Part shown: positions 7,262 through 15,414 of the stretch, piece after piece
Layout: every line of letters starts with the position of its first letter
Numbering within the stretch: the first letter of the stretch is position 1
Source of the DNA: Gammaproteobacteria bacterium
GTDB lineage: Bacteria; Pseudomonadota; Gammaproteobacteria; Arenicellales; JAANXG01
NCBI GenBank assembly: GCA_018263405.1
Contig: JAANXG010000050.1
Span: 3 to 18,137, forward strand
Direction: 5' to 3'
DNA length: 18,135 nt
Notes under the pieces: generated by a model
The model's database searches: none
The model's input: the letters and a program-made list of their open reading frames with translations, nothing else
What the model was told of the DNA's origin: nothing
Made by a program: the position numbers and the translations under genes

Positions 7262-8035
7262 ATGTTATCGATCGATAATCTGCACGTCCGCATCGACGGC
7301 AAAGCGATTTTGAAAGGCATCGATCTGGACGTCGGTTCCGGGGAGGTGCACGCCATCATGGGCCCGAACGGTTCGGGTAAAAGCACGCTGGCAAACGTTC
7401 TCGCGGGACGGGAGAACTTCGACGTGACCCAGGGTGAAGTGAAGTACCTCGGCGAGGATCTTCTCGCGTTGCCAAGCGACGAACGCGCTTGCAAGGGCGT
7501 GTTTCTGGCGTTCCAGTACCCGGTGGAAATCCCCGGCGTGAGCAACGTCTATCTGCTCAAGGCCGCCGTCAACGCGCGCCGCAAATACCACGGGGAAAAG
7601 GCAATCGCCGCAGGCGAGTTCCTGAAGCTGGTCAAGGAAAAGGTCAAGATGGTGGATATGAAAGAGGAATTCCTGCAACGGGCCGTCAACGAGGGATTTT
7701 CCGGCGGCGAGAAGAAACGCAACGAGATTTTCCAGATGGCGGTGTTGGAACCTACGCTGGCCATCCTGGATGAAACCGACTCCGGCCTGGATATCGACGC
7801 AATGAAGATCGTCGCCGACGGCGTGAACGCACTGCGCCGGGAAGACCGTTCCATGATCGTGGTCACCCACTACCAACGTTTGCTCGATTACATCGTGCCG
7901 GACCGCGTCCACGTGCTGGCGGACGGCCGGATCGTGAAATTCGGCGACAAGAATCTGGCGCTCGAACTGGAGAAGGAAGGCTACGGCTGGATCCGAGATC
8001 GACTCGAGCGAGAGCCCGGGGCGGCAACCCGATGA
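7262..8035 (+). CDS. sufC: Fe-S assembly ATPase SufC
   Basis: This 257-residue cytoplasmic ABC-type ATPase has Walker A GPNGSGKS at 34-41, the Q-loop near 'FQYP' (84-87), and signature FSGGEKKRNE at 146-155. Walker B is 'LAILDE' (167-171 onward), followed by the SufC-typical 'TDSGLDIDAM', and the switch His is H203 in 'VTHYQRLL'. SufC binds SufB and SufD and uses ATP hydrolysis to drive the rearrangement that exposes the cluster-assembly interface. A GGAG ribosome-binding site precedes the ATG by 8 nt. The stop overlaps the sufD start by 4 nt (ATGA), which implies translational coupling and fits fixed stoichiometry in SufBC2D. Confidence 0.97.
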   Translation: MLSIDNLHVRIDGKAILKGIDLDVGSGEVHAIMGPNGSGKSTLANVLAGRENFDVTQGEVKYLGEDLLALPSDERACKGVFLAFQYPVEIPGVSNVYLLKAAVNARRKYHGEKAIAAGEFLKLVKEKVKMVDMKEEFLQRAVNEGFSGGEKKRNEIFQMAVLEPTLAILDETDSGLDIDAMKIVADGVNALRREDRSMIVVTHYQRLLDYIVPDRVHVLADGRIVKFGDKNLALELEKEGYGWIRDRLEREPGAATR

Positions 8036-9357
8036 GCGAGCGGTTCGAACAGTTGCTGGCGGAGCGGTCCCGTCTCGACCTGCCGGGCGCCGGCGTCGAC
8101 TGGGTCGAGACGATACGCAATGAAAATGCGCGGCGTTTCGAGGAGCTCGGCCTGCCCACTCCGCGCGACGAGGATTGGAAGTACACCAATATCGAGCCCA
8201 TCGCCAGGAAATCGTTCACGCCGGCCGACACCGGCGAGAGCTTGACCGGGCGGGACCTCCGGGCGATCGCCATCCCTGGACTCGATGTCCACCGGGCGAT
8301 CCTGATCGATGGTCATTACTCACCGACGCTGTCCAATGCCGGCGAGCTGGGCGACGGCGTCCGGATTTGCAGCCTGGCGGAGGCGATCGACGAACAGCCC
8401 GACCTGGTGCAACCCTGGCTCGGCCGCCTGGCGGCGGAACCCGAACATGGGTTCCGGGCGTTGAATTCCGCTTTCCTGCAGGACGGGATATTCATATGGG
8501 TGCCCGACGGGTGCCGGATCGATACACCCATCGAGCTGTGCTGCGTGCAACACGGTGAACCGGAAGAGACCGTGTCGCAACCGCGCCACCTCGTCGTGGC
8601 GGGCGAGGGTTCACGGCTTACCTTGATTGAACGCTATGTCTCGCTTCACGACAAGCGGTATTTGACCAATGCGATCACCGAAGTGTTCGCCCGGCGGAAT
8701 GCACGAGTGGATCACTATAAACTGCAACAGGAAAGCACCAAGGGTTATCACATCGGTAGCTGGCTCATCGAACAACACGCGGGATCCCACGTAATGACAC
8801 ACAACGCGGCACTCGGCGGCGCCACGGCCCGCACCGATATCCGGGTCCGGCTCGATGGAGCACACGCGCACTGCGACTTGAACGGCGTGTACGTCCTCAA
8901 CGGCCGGCAGCACGTCGATACTCACACCAAGGTGGATCATTGCGTCGCGGACACATCCAGCGACGAGTTTTACAAGGGTGTACTAAATGACCGATCACGC
9001 GCCGTTTTTCACGGCCGGGTGGTGGTGCACCCCGACGCCCAGCGATCGGATGCGCGTCAGCGGAACAAGAACCTGTTGCTTTCCCCGGACGCCGAAGTGG
9101 ACTCCAAGCCCCAACTGGAAATCCATGCCGATGACGTGGCGTGTACGCACGGGGCGAGCGTCGGTCAGCTCGATGACGACGCTCTGTTTTATCTGCGAAC
9201 CCGAGGCGTGGATGAGGAAACCGCGCGCGGCCTTTTGACATTCGCGTTCGCCAACGACGTCATTGAAAAATTCGAGCTGCCGCGGCTGCGCCACTACGTG
9301 GAACACGAACTGACGAGCAAAATGTTCAGCATCGACGATCTCGAGGAAATAATATGA
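8032..9357 (+). CDS. sufD: Fe-S cluster assembly protein SufD
   Basis: This 441-residue paralogue of SufB has the helical N-terminal part 'RDEDWKYTNIEPI' (45-57), typical of SufD, followed by the right-handed beta-helix core. The C-terminal 'DVACTHGASVGQLD' contains H373, equivalent to the E. coli SufD histidine that faces the SufB cysteine in the assembly site. 'DALFYLRTRGVDEETAR' matches the conserved C-terminal helix. SufD pairs with SufB in the SufBC2D scaffold and is linked to iron entry. It overlaps sufC upstream and sufS downstream by 4 nt each. The last codons carry GAGGAAA, a strong ribosome-binding site for sufS. Confidence 0.96.
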   Translation: MSERFEQLLAERSRLDLPGAGVDWVETIRNENARRFEELGLPTPRDEDWKYTNIEPIARKSFTPADTGESLTGRDLRAIAIPGLDVHRAILIDGHYSPTLSNAGELGDGVRICSLAEAIDEQPDLVQPWLGRLAAEPEHGFRALNSAFLQDGIFIWVPDGCRIDTPIELCCVQHGEPEETVSQPRHLVVAGEGSRLTLIERYVSLHDKRYLTNAITEVFARRNARVDHYKLQQESTKGYHIGSWLIEQHAGSHVMTHNAALGGATARTDIRVRLDGAHAHCDLNGVYVLNGRQHVDTHTKVDHCVADTSSDEFYKGVLNDRSRAVFHGRVVVHPDAQRSDARQRNKNLLLSPDAEVDSKPQLEIHADDVACTHGASVGQLDDDALFYLRTRGVDEETARGLLTFAFANDVIEKFELPRLRHYVEHELTSKMFSIDDLEEII

Positions 9358-10613
9358 GCGGTCCGCGGAGCGCAGAACCGGTGGCGAACCTCGGCCCGCT
9401 GGACTTCGAACACGTACGGAACGACTTCCCCGCCCTCGACCAGTCGGTGCACGGCAAGCCGCTTGTGTACCTGGATAGCGGCGCCACGACGCAGAAGCCT
9501 CGTTCCGTCATCGATGCGGTGGCGCACTATTATGCGCATGACAACGCCAACGTTCATCGCGGCGTGCACGAGCTGAGCGAACGGGCCACGGCGTCATACG
9601 AAGGCGCGCGCGAAAAAGTGCGCGCCTTCATCAACGCCCCGAGCGTGGCCGAAGTCGTTTTCAGCCGCGGCACGACCGAGTCCATCAACCTGATGGCGCA
9701 GAGCTACGGCCGCCCGAGGCTGCAGCGGGGAGACGAAATTCTGATTACGGAGATGGAACACCATTCCAACATCGTGCCTTGGCAATTGTTGTGCGAACAG
9801 ACCGGTGCGGCGCTGAAGGTGGCGCCCATCGACGATACCGGGCAACTGATCGTCGAAGAGTATCGACGGCGTCTCAACGAGAGGACGCGCATCGTTGCCA
9901 TGGTGCATATCTCCAATGCGCTCGGCACGATCAACCCCGTCGCCGAACTGATCGGCGCCGCCCATGACGCCGGCGCCGTGGTGATCGTTGATGGAGCACA
10001 GGCCGCGGCGCACGTGCCCATCGATGTCCAGGCCCTGGACTGCGATTTCTACGCCATGTCCTCGCACAAGGTATTTGGACCGACGGGTATCGGTGCGCTG
10101 TACGGGAAGCGGGGACTGCTCGAGGACATGCCCCCCTATCAGGGCGGCGGTGACATGATCGAGCATGTTTCCTTCGAAAAGACCACGTACAATGAGCCGC
10201 CGTACAAGTTCGAGGCGGGCACTCCGAATATCGCCGGCGCGGCAGGGTTCGGGGCGGCGCTCGATTACGTGACGGATATCGGACTGGATGCAATCCGCGT
10301 ATTCGAAAACAACGTTTTCGAATACGCGACGGGAAGGATTGCAGAGATGGACGGGGCTCGTATTATCGGTACCGCGTCAAGCAAGTGCAGCATAGTTTCA
10401 TTCCTTCTGGGCGCTGCGCATCCCAGCGATATCGGCACCATTCTGGACCGCCAGGGCGTGGCGATTCGAACGGGGCATCACTGCGCCATGCCGGTAATGC
10501 GGCATTTCGGCGTGCCGGGTACCGCCAGGGCATCGTTCGCGATGTATAACAACCGCGCGGATGTCGATACCCTGGTTGAAGCACTGCGCGTCGCCGAGCG
10601 CATATTGAATTGA
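9354..10613 (+). CDS. sufS: Cysteine desulfurase SufS (type II)
   Basis: This 419-residue class-V aminotransferase-fold PLP enzyme has 'MEHHSNIVPWQ' (134-144) and 'VDGAQAAAH' (212-220) around the cofactor. The Schiff-base lysine is K239 in 'SSHKVFGPTG'. The catalytic persulfide-forming C377 sits in 'RTGHHCAMPVM', in the short, ordered loop of type II desulfurases. It converts L-cysteine to L-alanine and hands sulfur to the SUF scaffold. Type II enzymes normally need SufE or SufU to take the persulfide, and neither gene is present in this operon. The N-terminus has about 15 extra residues before the 'VRNDFPALDQ' family start, but the ATG overlapping sufD with a GAGGAAA site upstream is convincing. 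Confidence 0.96.
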   Translation: MSGPRSAEPVANLGPLDFEHVRNDFPALDQSVHGKPLVYLDSGATTQKPRSVIDAVAHYYAHDNANVHRGVHELSERATASYEGAREKVRAFINAPSVAEVVFSRGTTESINLMAQSYGRPRLQRGDEILITEMEHHSNIVPWQLLCEQTGAALKVAPIDDTGQLIVEEYRRRLNERTRIVAMVHISNALGTINPVAELIGAAHDAGAVVIVDGAQAAAHVPIDVQALDCDFYAMSSHKVFGPTGIGALYGKRGLLEDMPPYQGGGDMIEHVSFEKTTYNEPPYKFEAGTPNIAGAAGFGAALDYVTDIGLDAIRVFENNVFEYATGRIAEMDGARIIGTASSKCSIVSFLLGAAHPSDIGTILDRQGVAIRTGHHCAMPVMRHFGVPGTARASFAMYNNRADVDTLVEALRVAERILN

Positions 10614-10647
10614 ACCGCCCACAACGTACGGCAATGAGCATACGATC

Positions 10648-10998
10648 ATGAAGAACGCACTGGAAACGGGCATCGCCTCGGCGGGCGAGGAATCCGATCG
10701 GCTTGACGACAAAGTAATCGAAGCGCTGAAGACGGTCTACGACCCGGAAATACCGGTCAATATTTACGATCTCGGCTTGATCTACGATCTGCGAATCGAC
10801 CGGGAAGGGGTTGTTGACGTCGACATGACACTCACTGCGCCGGGATGCCCCGTCGCGGAATACTTTCCTTCCTGGGTCGCGGACGCGGTCGAATGCGTCG
10901 ACGGTGTCAGCGACGTGCGTGTGGAAATCGTCTGGGATCCGCCCTGGACTCCCGAGCGCATGAGCGAAGAGGCGAAACTCGAATTAGGGTTCATGTAA
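10648..10998 (+). CDS. sufT: SufT / MIP18-family (DUF59) Fe-S maturation protein
   Basis: This 116-residue protein consists of one DUF59 domain with a short N-terminal extension. 'YDPEIPVNIYDLGLIYDLRI' (31-50) and 'LTAPGCPVAEYFP' (62-74, containing C67) are the two family signatures. It ends with 'DPPWTPERMSEEAKLELGF', typical of SufT and PaaD-like proteins. SufT proteins help load clusters into client proteins, especially under high demand; the exact chemistry is not settled. It begins 34 nt after sufS and is in line with the operon. Its own ribosome-binding site is weak (GAG about 10 nt upstream). The SufT assignment, rather than PaaD, rests on the suf context. Confidence 0.92.
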   Translation: MKNALETGIASAGEESDRLDDKVIEALKTVYDPEIPVNIYDLGLIYDLRIDREGVVDVDMTLTAPGCPVAEYFPSWVADAVECVDGVSDVRVEIVWDPPWTPERMSEEAKLELGFM

Positions 10999-11045
10999 GC
11001 ACGGCAATCGGTCCCCCATCATTCACCGGCTTTAGAATTTAATCC

Positions 11046-11366
11046 ATGTCCGACTGGCTCGACGTAGCCCCTGAAGACCAATTTCCCGTGGGCGAATACC
11101 GCATCGTGGACGTCGACGATACCGAAGTCGCCGTTTTCAACGTGGACGGCGAATTCCTTGCTGTCGAAGATATGTGCACGCACGATGGCGGTAAGCTTGC
11201 CTGTGGAGACCGGCAAGGCGATGTAATCGAGTGCCCCCGGCACGGCGCCAGGTTCAGTTTGCGCACCGGGGAAGTGCTGGCCCCGCCGGCCTACGAGCCG
11301 GTTGTGGTTTTCCCGGTCCGGATCGAGAACGGCATGGTGCAAGTCAAAGACAAGCGCCGGGGTTAG
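11046..11366 (+). CDS. Rieske-type [2Fe-2S] ferredoxin
   Basis: This 106-residue soluble protein is a single Rieske domain. The ligands are C44-x-H46 ('CTHDGG') and C63-x2-H66 ('CPRHGARF'), which coordinate a [2Fe-2S] cluster by two Cys and two His, as in ferredoxin components of non-haem iron dioxygenases. No partner oxygenase is nearby. Small Rieske proteins at the end of suf operons recur in bacteria and are often labelled as dioxygenase ferredoxin subunits. A role in electron delivery for cluster assembly or repair is possible but unproven. It starts 48 nt after sufT with no clear ribosome-binding site, so its exact expression is uncertain. The ATG at 11046 is the only good family start. 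Confidence 0.9.
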   Translation: MSDWLDVAPEDQFPVGEYRIVDVDDTEVAVFNVDGEFLAVEDMCTHDGGKLACGDRQGDVIECPRHGARFSLRTGEVLAPPAYEPVVVFPVRIENGMVQVKDKRRG

Positions 11367-11380
11367 AACCCAGAGCCCGC

Positions 11381-12454
11381 GTGTCAATCCCCGCCCTTTC
11401 TCGTGTCACTACTCTCCCGTTGGCCATACTGGCCACGCTTGCGCTGTTTTATGTGCTGTGGGTGGGCCAGGCACTGCTGGTACCGCTCGCTATCGCTGTT
11501 TTAGTCTGGTACGCGATCAATGCCTTGGCGCACCTTTACGCCCGTCTGCTTTTCAAGGGCCAAACCAATGGGATCACACTGATTCTGTCGCTGGTCACCA
11601 TAGCGATCGGGGCCGGCATCGTCGTCAATATCATTCAGACCAATATCGCGGACGTCAGGCAAGCCGCACCCACGTATAAAACCGATCTCGATCAATGGCT
11701 GGTCCGGATCTACGATTTGCTGGGCATCGAGGACCTGCCGACGCTGTCACAGTTCATGGCTTCGGTGGACATCGGCCCGATCGTAGCGAACTTCGCCGGC
11801 GCGCTCACCGGCATCGTAGGAGATCTCGCGCTCATCGTTGTCTACGTCGGCTTCCTGCTTTACGAGCAGAAAACCTTTTCGAACAAACTGCAAAAGATGT
11901 TCCCGGAGGCCGGCAAAAGGCGGGAAGTTCGTGCGGTTATCGAGAACATCCAGAGCCAGATCGAGACATACATATGGATCAAGACGGCCGTGAGTGTAGT
12001 CACCGGCCTCGTGGGCTACGTGGTGTTGACGCTCGTCGGTGTGGATTTCGCGAGTTTCTGGGCGTTCGCGATCTTCCTGCTGAACTACATCCCGATTATC
12101 GGGTCGGTAATCGCGACGCTTTTTCCGGCGCTTTTGACATTGATTCAGTTCGACACCTTCACACCGTTCTTGATCGTCGGTATCGGTTTGACGTCCGCCC
12201 AATTCGTGGTCGGAAACGTGATCGAACCGAAACTCATGGGCAGTTCATTGAACCTGAGTCCCCTGGTCGTCCTATTATCGCTCGCGCTATGGGGCAGCTT
12301 ATGGGGCATTCCCGGCATGTTTCTGTGCGTGCCGATCATGGTCATTTTTCTGATTATTTTGTCGCACTTCAATCCGACCCGCCCCTTGGCGGTAATGCTT
12401 TCCGAACGCGGGGAACTCACCGATACAAACCACGCCACTACCCCCCCTGAATAA
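11381..12454 (+). CDS. AI-2E / PerM-family membrane transporter
   Basis: This integral membrane protein has about 357 residues. Two or three helices sit at the N-terminus, followed by a soluble loop region (about 95-150), then a dense set of C-terminal helices. The family motifs 'LLNYIPIIGS' and 'GNVIEPKLMG' are present. Members include E. coli TqsA and YhhT and the PerM permeases; substrates are mostly unknown and AI-2 export is shown for only a few. The GTG at 11381 was chosen because it starts just before the first helix. The open frame extends 50 codons upstream into the Rieske gene, but these residues do not look like the family. No ATG is available near the first helix. It begins 14 nt after the Rieske gene, so it may be read from the suf transcript. 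Its 3' end overlaps convergent ctpA by 17 nt. Confidence 0.82.
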   Translation: MSIPALSRVTTLPLAILATLALFYVLWVGQALLVPLAIAVLVWYAINALAHLYARLLFKGQTNGITLILSLVTIAIGAGIVVNIIQTNIADVRQAAPTYKTDLDQWLVRIYDLLGIEDLPTLSQFMASVDIGPIVANFAGALTGIVGDLALIVVYVGFLLYEQKTFSNKLQKMFPEAGKRREVRAVIENIQSQIETYIWIKTAVSVVTGLVGYVVLTLVGVDFASFWAFAIFLLNYIPIIGSVIATLFPALLTLIQFDTFTPFLIVGIGLTSAQFVVGNVIEPKLMGSSLNLSPLVVLLSLALWGSLWGIPGMFLCVPIMVIFLIILSHFNPTRPLAVMLSERGELTDTNHATTPPE

Positions 12455-13751
12455 TGTTGATGCCCTTAAGTAAATTCAAGGCTTCGCGCAGCTGAAAATC
12501 CTGCTCCAGGCTCGGCAACGACGATTCCATCGTTGCCTCGGGTTCCGATTCTTTCCCGTTGTTATCATTCTTCAAATGCCCGGGGAGATCCGATTCCCGC
12601 AGCAAAGTACCGGTATCGCCCGATTCACCGCGGCGGACTTCCAGATTTTCCACGATCACGTCCGGTTCGATGCCGGAAGCCTGTATGGAGCGATCGTCGG
12701 GCGTATAGTAACGCGCCGTGGTCAACTTGAGGGCGGCCCCGTTATCCATGGGCAGGATGGTCTGTACCGAGCCCTTGCCGAAAGTTTGAGTACCCATTAC
12801 TACACCGCGATTGTGGTCTTGCAGCGCGCCGGCGACAATTTCCGAGGCGGAGGCTGAACCGCCGTTTACCAACACGACGATCGGTGTGCCGTCCAGATAG
12901 TCGCTGGGCTTGGCTGTAAAGGTAAACCGGGAGTTCGACACCCGGCCCTTGGTCGAAACAATCAGGCCGTCTTTCAGGAACGTATCGCTTACGGAGACGG
13001 CGGCATCCAGTACCCCGCCGGGGTTGTTGCGCAGGTCGAGGACCAGACCCTTGAGTTCTCCACCGGCCTGCTCTTTGAGATTACCCAGACTCCGGCGCAG
13101 CGAATCGGTAGTACCGTTTTGAAACTGGGTGACTCGCACATAACCATAACCCTCTTCAAGCATCCGGGCTTTAACGCTGGTGATCTTGATCACGGCTCGC
13201 GTGATGACGAATTCGAGAGGCTTGGCCTCGCCTTCCCGGATTACCGTTAGCTTGATGTCGGTTTCGGGCTCGCCACGCATGATCTCGACGGCTTCCGAGA
13301 GCGACATGTCTTTGACCGACTTGTCGTCCAGACGCGTGATGACATCGCCGGGTTGCAAACCGGCGCGTTGGGCTGGCGTATCGTCGATAGGCGTCACGAC
13401 TTTGACAAAACCGTTTTCCATGGTCACCTCTATACCGAGTCCACCGAACTCGCCCGAGGTGCCGATGCGCAATTCCTTGAAGGACTCCGGGTCCAAATAC
13501 GTCGAATGCGGATCAAGCCCGGACAACATGCCCTGGATGGCGTCTTCCAGAAGTTGTTTGTCGTCTACTTCATCGACGAAGTCGCTCTTGATCCGCTCGA
13601 ATACTTCGCTGAAGGCTTTCAGTTCCTCGTAGGGAAGCGCCGCCACGGCGTCGTCCTTTTTGGCCAGCACGGAATGCTCAAGGGTCAAGGCAGCCCCCAC
13701 GAATATGCCCAGAATTAGTACTAGGGCGAATCGACTCCGGTTTTTCATCAT
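12438..13751 (-). CDS. ctpA: Carboxy-terminal processing protease CtpA (S41 family)
   Basis: This protease of about 437 residues has an N-terminal signal peptide or anchor ('MMKNRSRFALVLILGIFVG'). A helical region is followed by a PDZ domain at about 100-175 ('FGGLGIEV', 'GLQPGDVITRLDD') and the S41 catalytic domain. The Ser-Lys dyad is S301 in 'GGSASASEIVAG' and K326 in 'TFGKGSVQ', with the 25-residue spacing seen in E. coli Prc. It acts in the periplasm and trims or degrades envelope proteins, including murein hydrolases. The start is uncertain: tandem ATGs at 13751 and 13748 follow a weak CGAG, and a TTG at 13769 would add six residues. It follows envC by 68 nt on the same strand, a common pairing in gammaproteobacteria, and converges with the PerM-like gene. 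Confidence 0.92.
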   Translation of the reverse strand: MMKNRSRFALVLILGIFVGAALTLEHSVLAKKDDAVAALPYEELKAFSEVFERIKSDFVDEVDDKQLLEDAIQGMLSGLDPHSTYLDPESFKELRIGTSGEFGGLGIEVTMENGFVKVVTPIDDTPAQRAGLQPGDVITRLDDKSVKDMSLSEAVEIMRGEPETDIKLTVIREGEAKPLEFVITRAVIKITSVKARMLEEGYGYVRVTQFQNGTTDSLRRSLGNLKEQAGGELKGLVLDLRNNPGGVLDAAVSVSDTFLKDGLIVSTKGRVSNSRFTFTAKPSDYLDGTPIVVLVNGGSASASEIVAGALQDHNRGVVMGTQTFGKGSVQTILPMDNGAALKLTTARYYTPDDRSIQASGIEPDVIVENLEVRRGESGDTGTLLRESDLPGHLKNDNNGKESEPEATMESSLPSLEQDFQLREALNLLKGINIIQGG

Positions 13752-13819
13752 CAAAATTGACTCGTTCAAGGGTGTATTAGCAGCGTTTTGGCAAGGCGAC
13801 GCGCGCGGTCAGAGCCCTT

Positions 13820-15010
13820 TTAGGCTCTTTGACACCAGGACAGCGGATTTTGTGGCTCGCCGTCATACCGAATCTCGAAATAAAGACCCGGTCTGTCAAG
13901 TCCGCCGCTCGTTCCAACCTCCGCAATGACCTCTTCAGTGTCTACCCAGTCGCCAAGTTGTTTGAAAAGGGATTCGTTGTGGCTGTACAGACTCATGAAG
14001 CCATCTCCGTGGTCGATGATCAATAATAACCCAAATCCCCGTAGCCAGTCGGCGAATACCACGCGGCCCTCGAATATTGCCATCACCTGCGCGCCGCGCT
14101 CCGGGCGAAACATAAGGCCGTCCCAGCGCACGCCCGTGGCGCGCGGTTCTCCGAATCCGACGGCAATGGGCGCCGACACCGGCAGTCGCAATTTACCTTT
14201 CATACTTCGGAAAGCACCCCCGACCATCCGCCGCGAGGACTGTTTAGCCAGGTACTCCCTCAGCTCACGAAGAACCTCCTTTAATTGATTTTCGTTCTCC
14301 TTAAGCCGCGAAAGTTCATCTTCCGATGAAACGATCCGGACATTGACGGCCGCCAGGGCGGCCTCGCGTTCCTTGCGCCGGGCCCGAAGCGCATCCTGCT
14401 TGGACCGGAATTCATTTTTCAGAACTGTCAGTTCATTTTGCCTTTCCTTCTGTTCCTTGGACAGCGCTGCAACTTCGGCCGCCCATCCATTGATCCTTTC
14501 GATGGTTTGGGCCCGTGCTTCCACAATATAGTCGTGGTATCCCAATATGCGGTTAATCTCCTCCGGATCCTGTTGGTTCAATAACAGTTTCAATTGGTTC
14601 TGTCGCCCCATAACATAAGCCGAGTAGGCAAGGCGCGCCATGCGTTCTCTTTGCGCCGCGAGCCGTTGCCGAATCTCCCCCAACCTGTGGCTAAGCCGAT
14701 CAATCCTTTCGCGTATTCGCGCCTGCCCGCGCTCTGTCCGGCGAATATCTTCCGCCAGCCACGCGATTTCCCGATCGAGGTTCTCGATCCGTTTTTCCGC
14801 CGCACCGCGCCTGGACCGTTGCTCTTTAAGTCGGCCCTGGATCGCCTCCATGCCGGCGCGCAGGTTTTCCAGCCGTTCCCGCGCCTGAGCTTCGGACAAC
14901 TCGGACTGCGCGGCGGCGCCGCACGCCCCCAGCGCCCAGATACCCACCACCATCGCGGCGGCGCGGCCTCGCCAATTCCCCTGCAACCAGTGTTGTAATC
15001 CAGCGCGCAC
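13820..15010 (-). CDS. envC: Murein hydrolase activator EnvC
   Basis: This exported protein of 396 residues starts with a basic N-region and a hydrophobic segment (17-34), followed by a long charged coiled coil (about 37-255) and a C-terminal LytM/M23 domain (about 275-390). The LytM domain is degenerate. The HxGxD zinc site is replaced by 'RWDGLM' (295-300), and the HxHFE strand reads 'GLYFEI' (375-380), although 'YSHN' (342-345) keeps one His. Such a catalytically dead domain is typical of EnvC, which activates amidases AmiA/AmiB at the septum. The GTG at 15010 is chosen because it supplies the positive residues of a signal peptide. An ATG at 14953 would leave a poor one. 'ALGAC' at 26-30 resembles a weak lipobox, which is unusual for EnvC. 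It lies upstream of ctpA and is divergent from an arsR-type gene. Confidence 0.88.
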   Translation of the reverse strand: MRAGLQHWLQGNWRGRAAAMVVGIWALGACGAAAQSELSEAQARERLENLRAGMEAIQGRLKEQRSRRGAAEKRIENLDREIAWLAEDIRRTERGQARIRERIDRLSHRLGEIRQRLAAQRERMARLAYSAYVMGRQNQLKLLLNQQDPEEINRILGYHDYIVEARAQTIERINGWAAEVAALSKEQKERQNELTVLKNEFRSKQDALRARRKEREAALAAVNVRIVSSEDELSRLKENENQLKEVLRELREYLAKQSSRRMVGGAFRSMKGKLRLPVSAPIAVGFGEPRATGVRWDGLMFRPERGAQVMAIFEGRVVFADWLRGFGLLLIIDHGDGFMSLYSHNESLFKQLGDWVDTEEVIAEVGTSGGLDRPGLYFEIRYDGEPQNPLSWCQRA

Positions 15011-15020
15011 CTTGTTTATA

Positions 15021-15035
15021 TTAGTCTATTACTAA
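15021..15035. promoter_or_regulatory. Dyad in the envC/arsR divergent intergenic region, candidate operator
   Basis: TTAGT-CTATT-ACTAA is a perfect 5-bp inverted repeat with a 5-nt spacer, placed in the 47-bp space between divergent envC and the arsR-type gene. ArsR-family repressors usually bind an AT-rich dyad overlapping their own promoter, so this is the natural candidate operator. Its location and symmetry are seen directly; binding is inferred. No convincing -35/-10 pair was identified around it. Confidence 0.45.
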
Positions 15036-15057
15036 ACGCTAATGGAGCCGTACCAAG

Positions 15058-15414
15058 TTGTCTGAAATTCAATCGAGTCCGAACAACCCTCGGACAGGCG
15101 TCGACTTCGTCGAAACATTCTTAACAAACGACGCCGATATTGACCAGGCATCAAAATCCCTGAAAGCCATGGCCCACCCCCTGCGACTCAAGATACTGTG
15201 TATTCTGGGTCGCGCCGGAGAAATCGGTGTGCAGGAACTTGTAGACAGGGTGGGCACGTCGCAAAGCAATATCTCTCAGCATCTGTCCACTCTACGGGAC
15301 AAAGGGATCCTGGACTGCCGGAAGGATGCGAACAAGGTTTACTATCACATACGGGACCCTAATATTTTGAAACTCATGACATCGCTGCGCTCCGCTTTTT
15401 GTGACCGGCCCTGA
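15058..15414 (+). CDS. ArsR-family repressor, possible SqrR/BigR-type persulfide sensor
   Basis: This 118-residue winged-helix protein has the ArsR 'AMAHPLRLKIL' helix (37-47), the recognition helix 'SQSNISQHLSTLRDKGIL' (68-85) and the wing 'NKVYYHI' (92-98). It lacks the ELCVCDL metal site of ArsR/SmtB sensors. It has C48 at the end of helix 2 ('KILCIL') and C115 near the C-terminus ('AFCDRP'), 67 residues apart. This is nearly the 66-residue spacing of the dithiol pair in SqrR, BigR and HlyU, which form a polysulfide bridge and release DNA. A third cysteine, C87, is extra. The start is a TTG with GGAG ten bases upstream; no in-frame ATG is available. The next gene downstream is a rhodanese, which suits a sulfur-responsive regulator. 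ArsR membership is firm; persulfide sensing is inference. Confidence 0.85.
   Translation: MSEIQSSPNNPRTGVDFVETFLTNDADIDQASKSLKAMAHPLRLKILCILGRAGEIGVQELVDRVGTSQSNISQHLSTLRDKGILDCRKDANKVYYHIRDPNILKLMTSLRSAFCDRP

Noticed and set aside
13811..13828. AGAGCC-N6-GGCTCT hairpin at the 3' end of envC as a terminator
   Set aside because: It overlaps the envC stop codon, is only 6 bp and lacks a following U-tract; ctpA, 68 nt on, is probably co-transcribed.
15021..15035. Shared regulator with the iscR operator because both dyads use ACTAA and TTAGT half-sites
   Set aside because: The half-sites face opposite ways and have different spacing (ACTAA-N1-TTAGT versus TTAGT-N5-ACTAA), and the rest of the IscR consensus is missing at the envC/arsR region.
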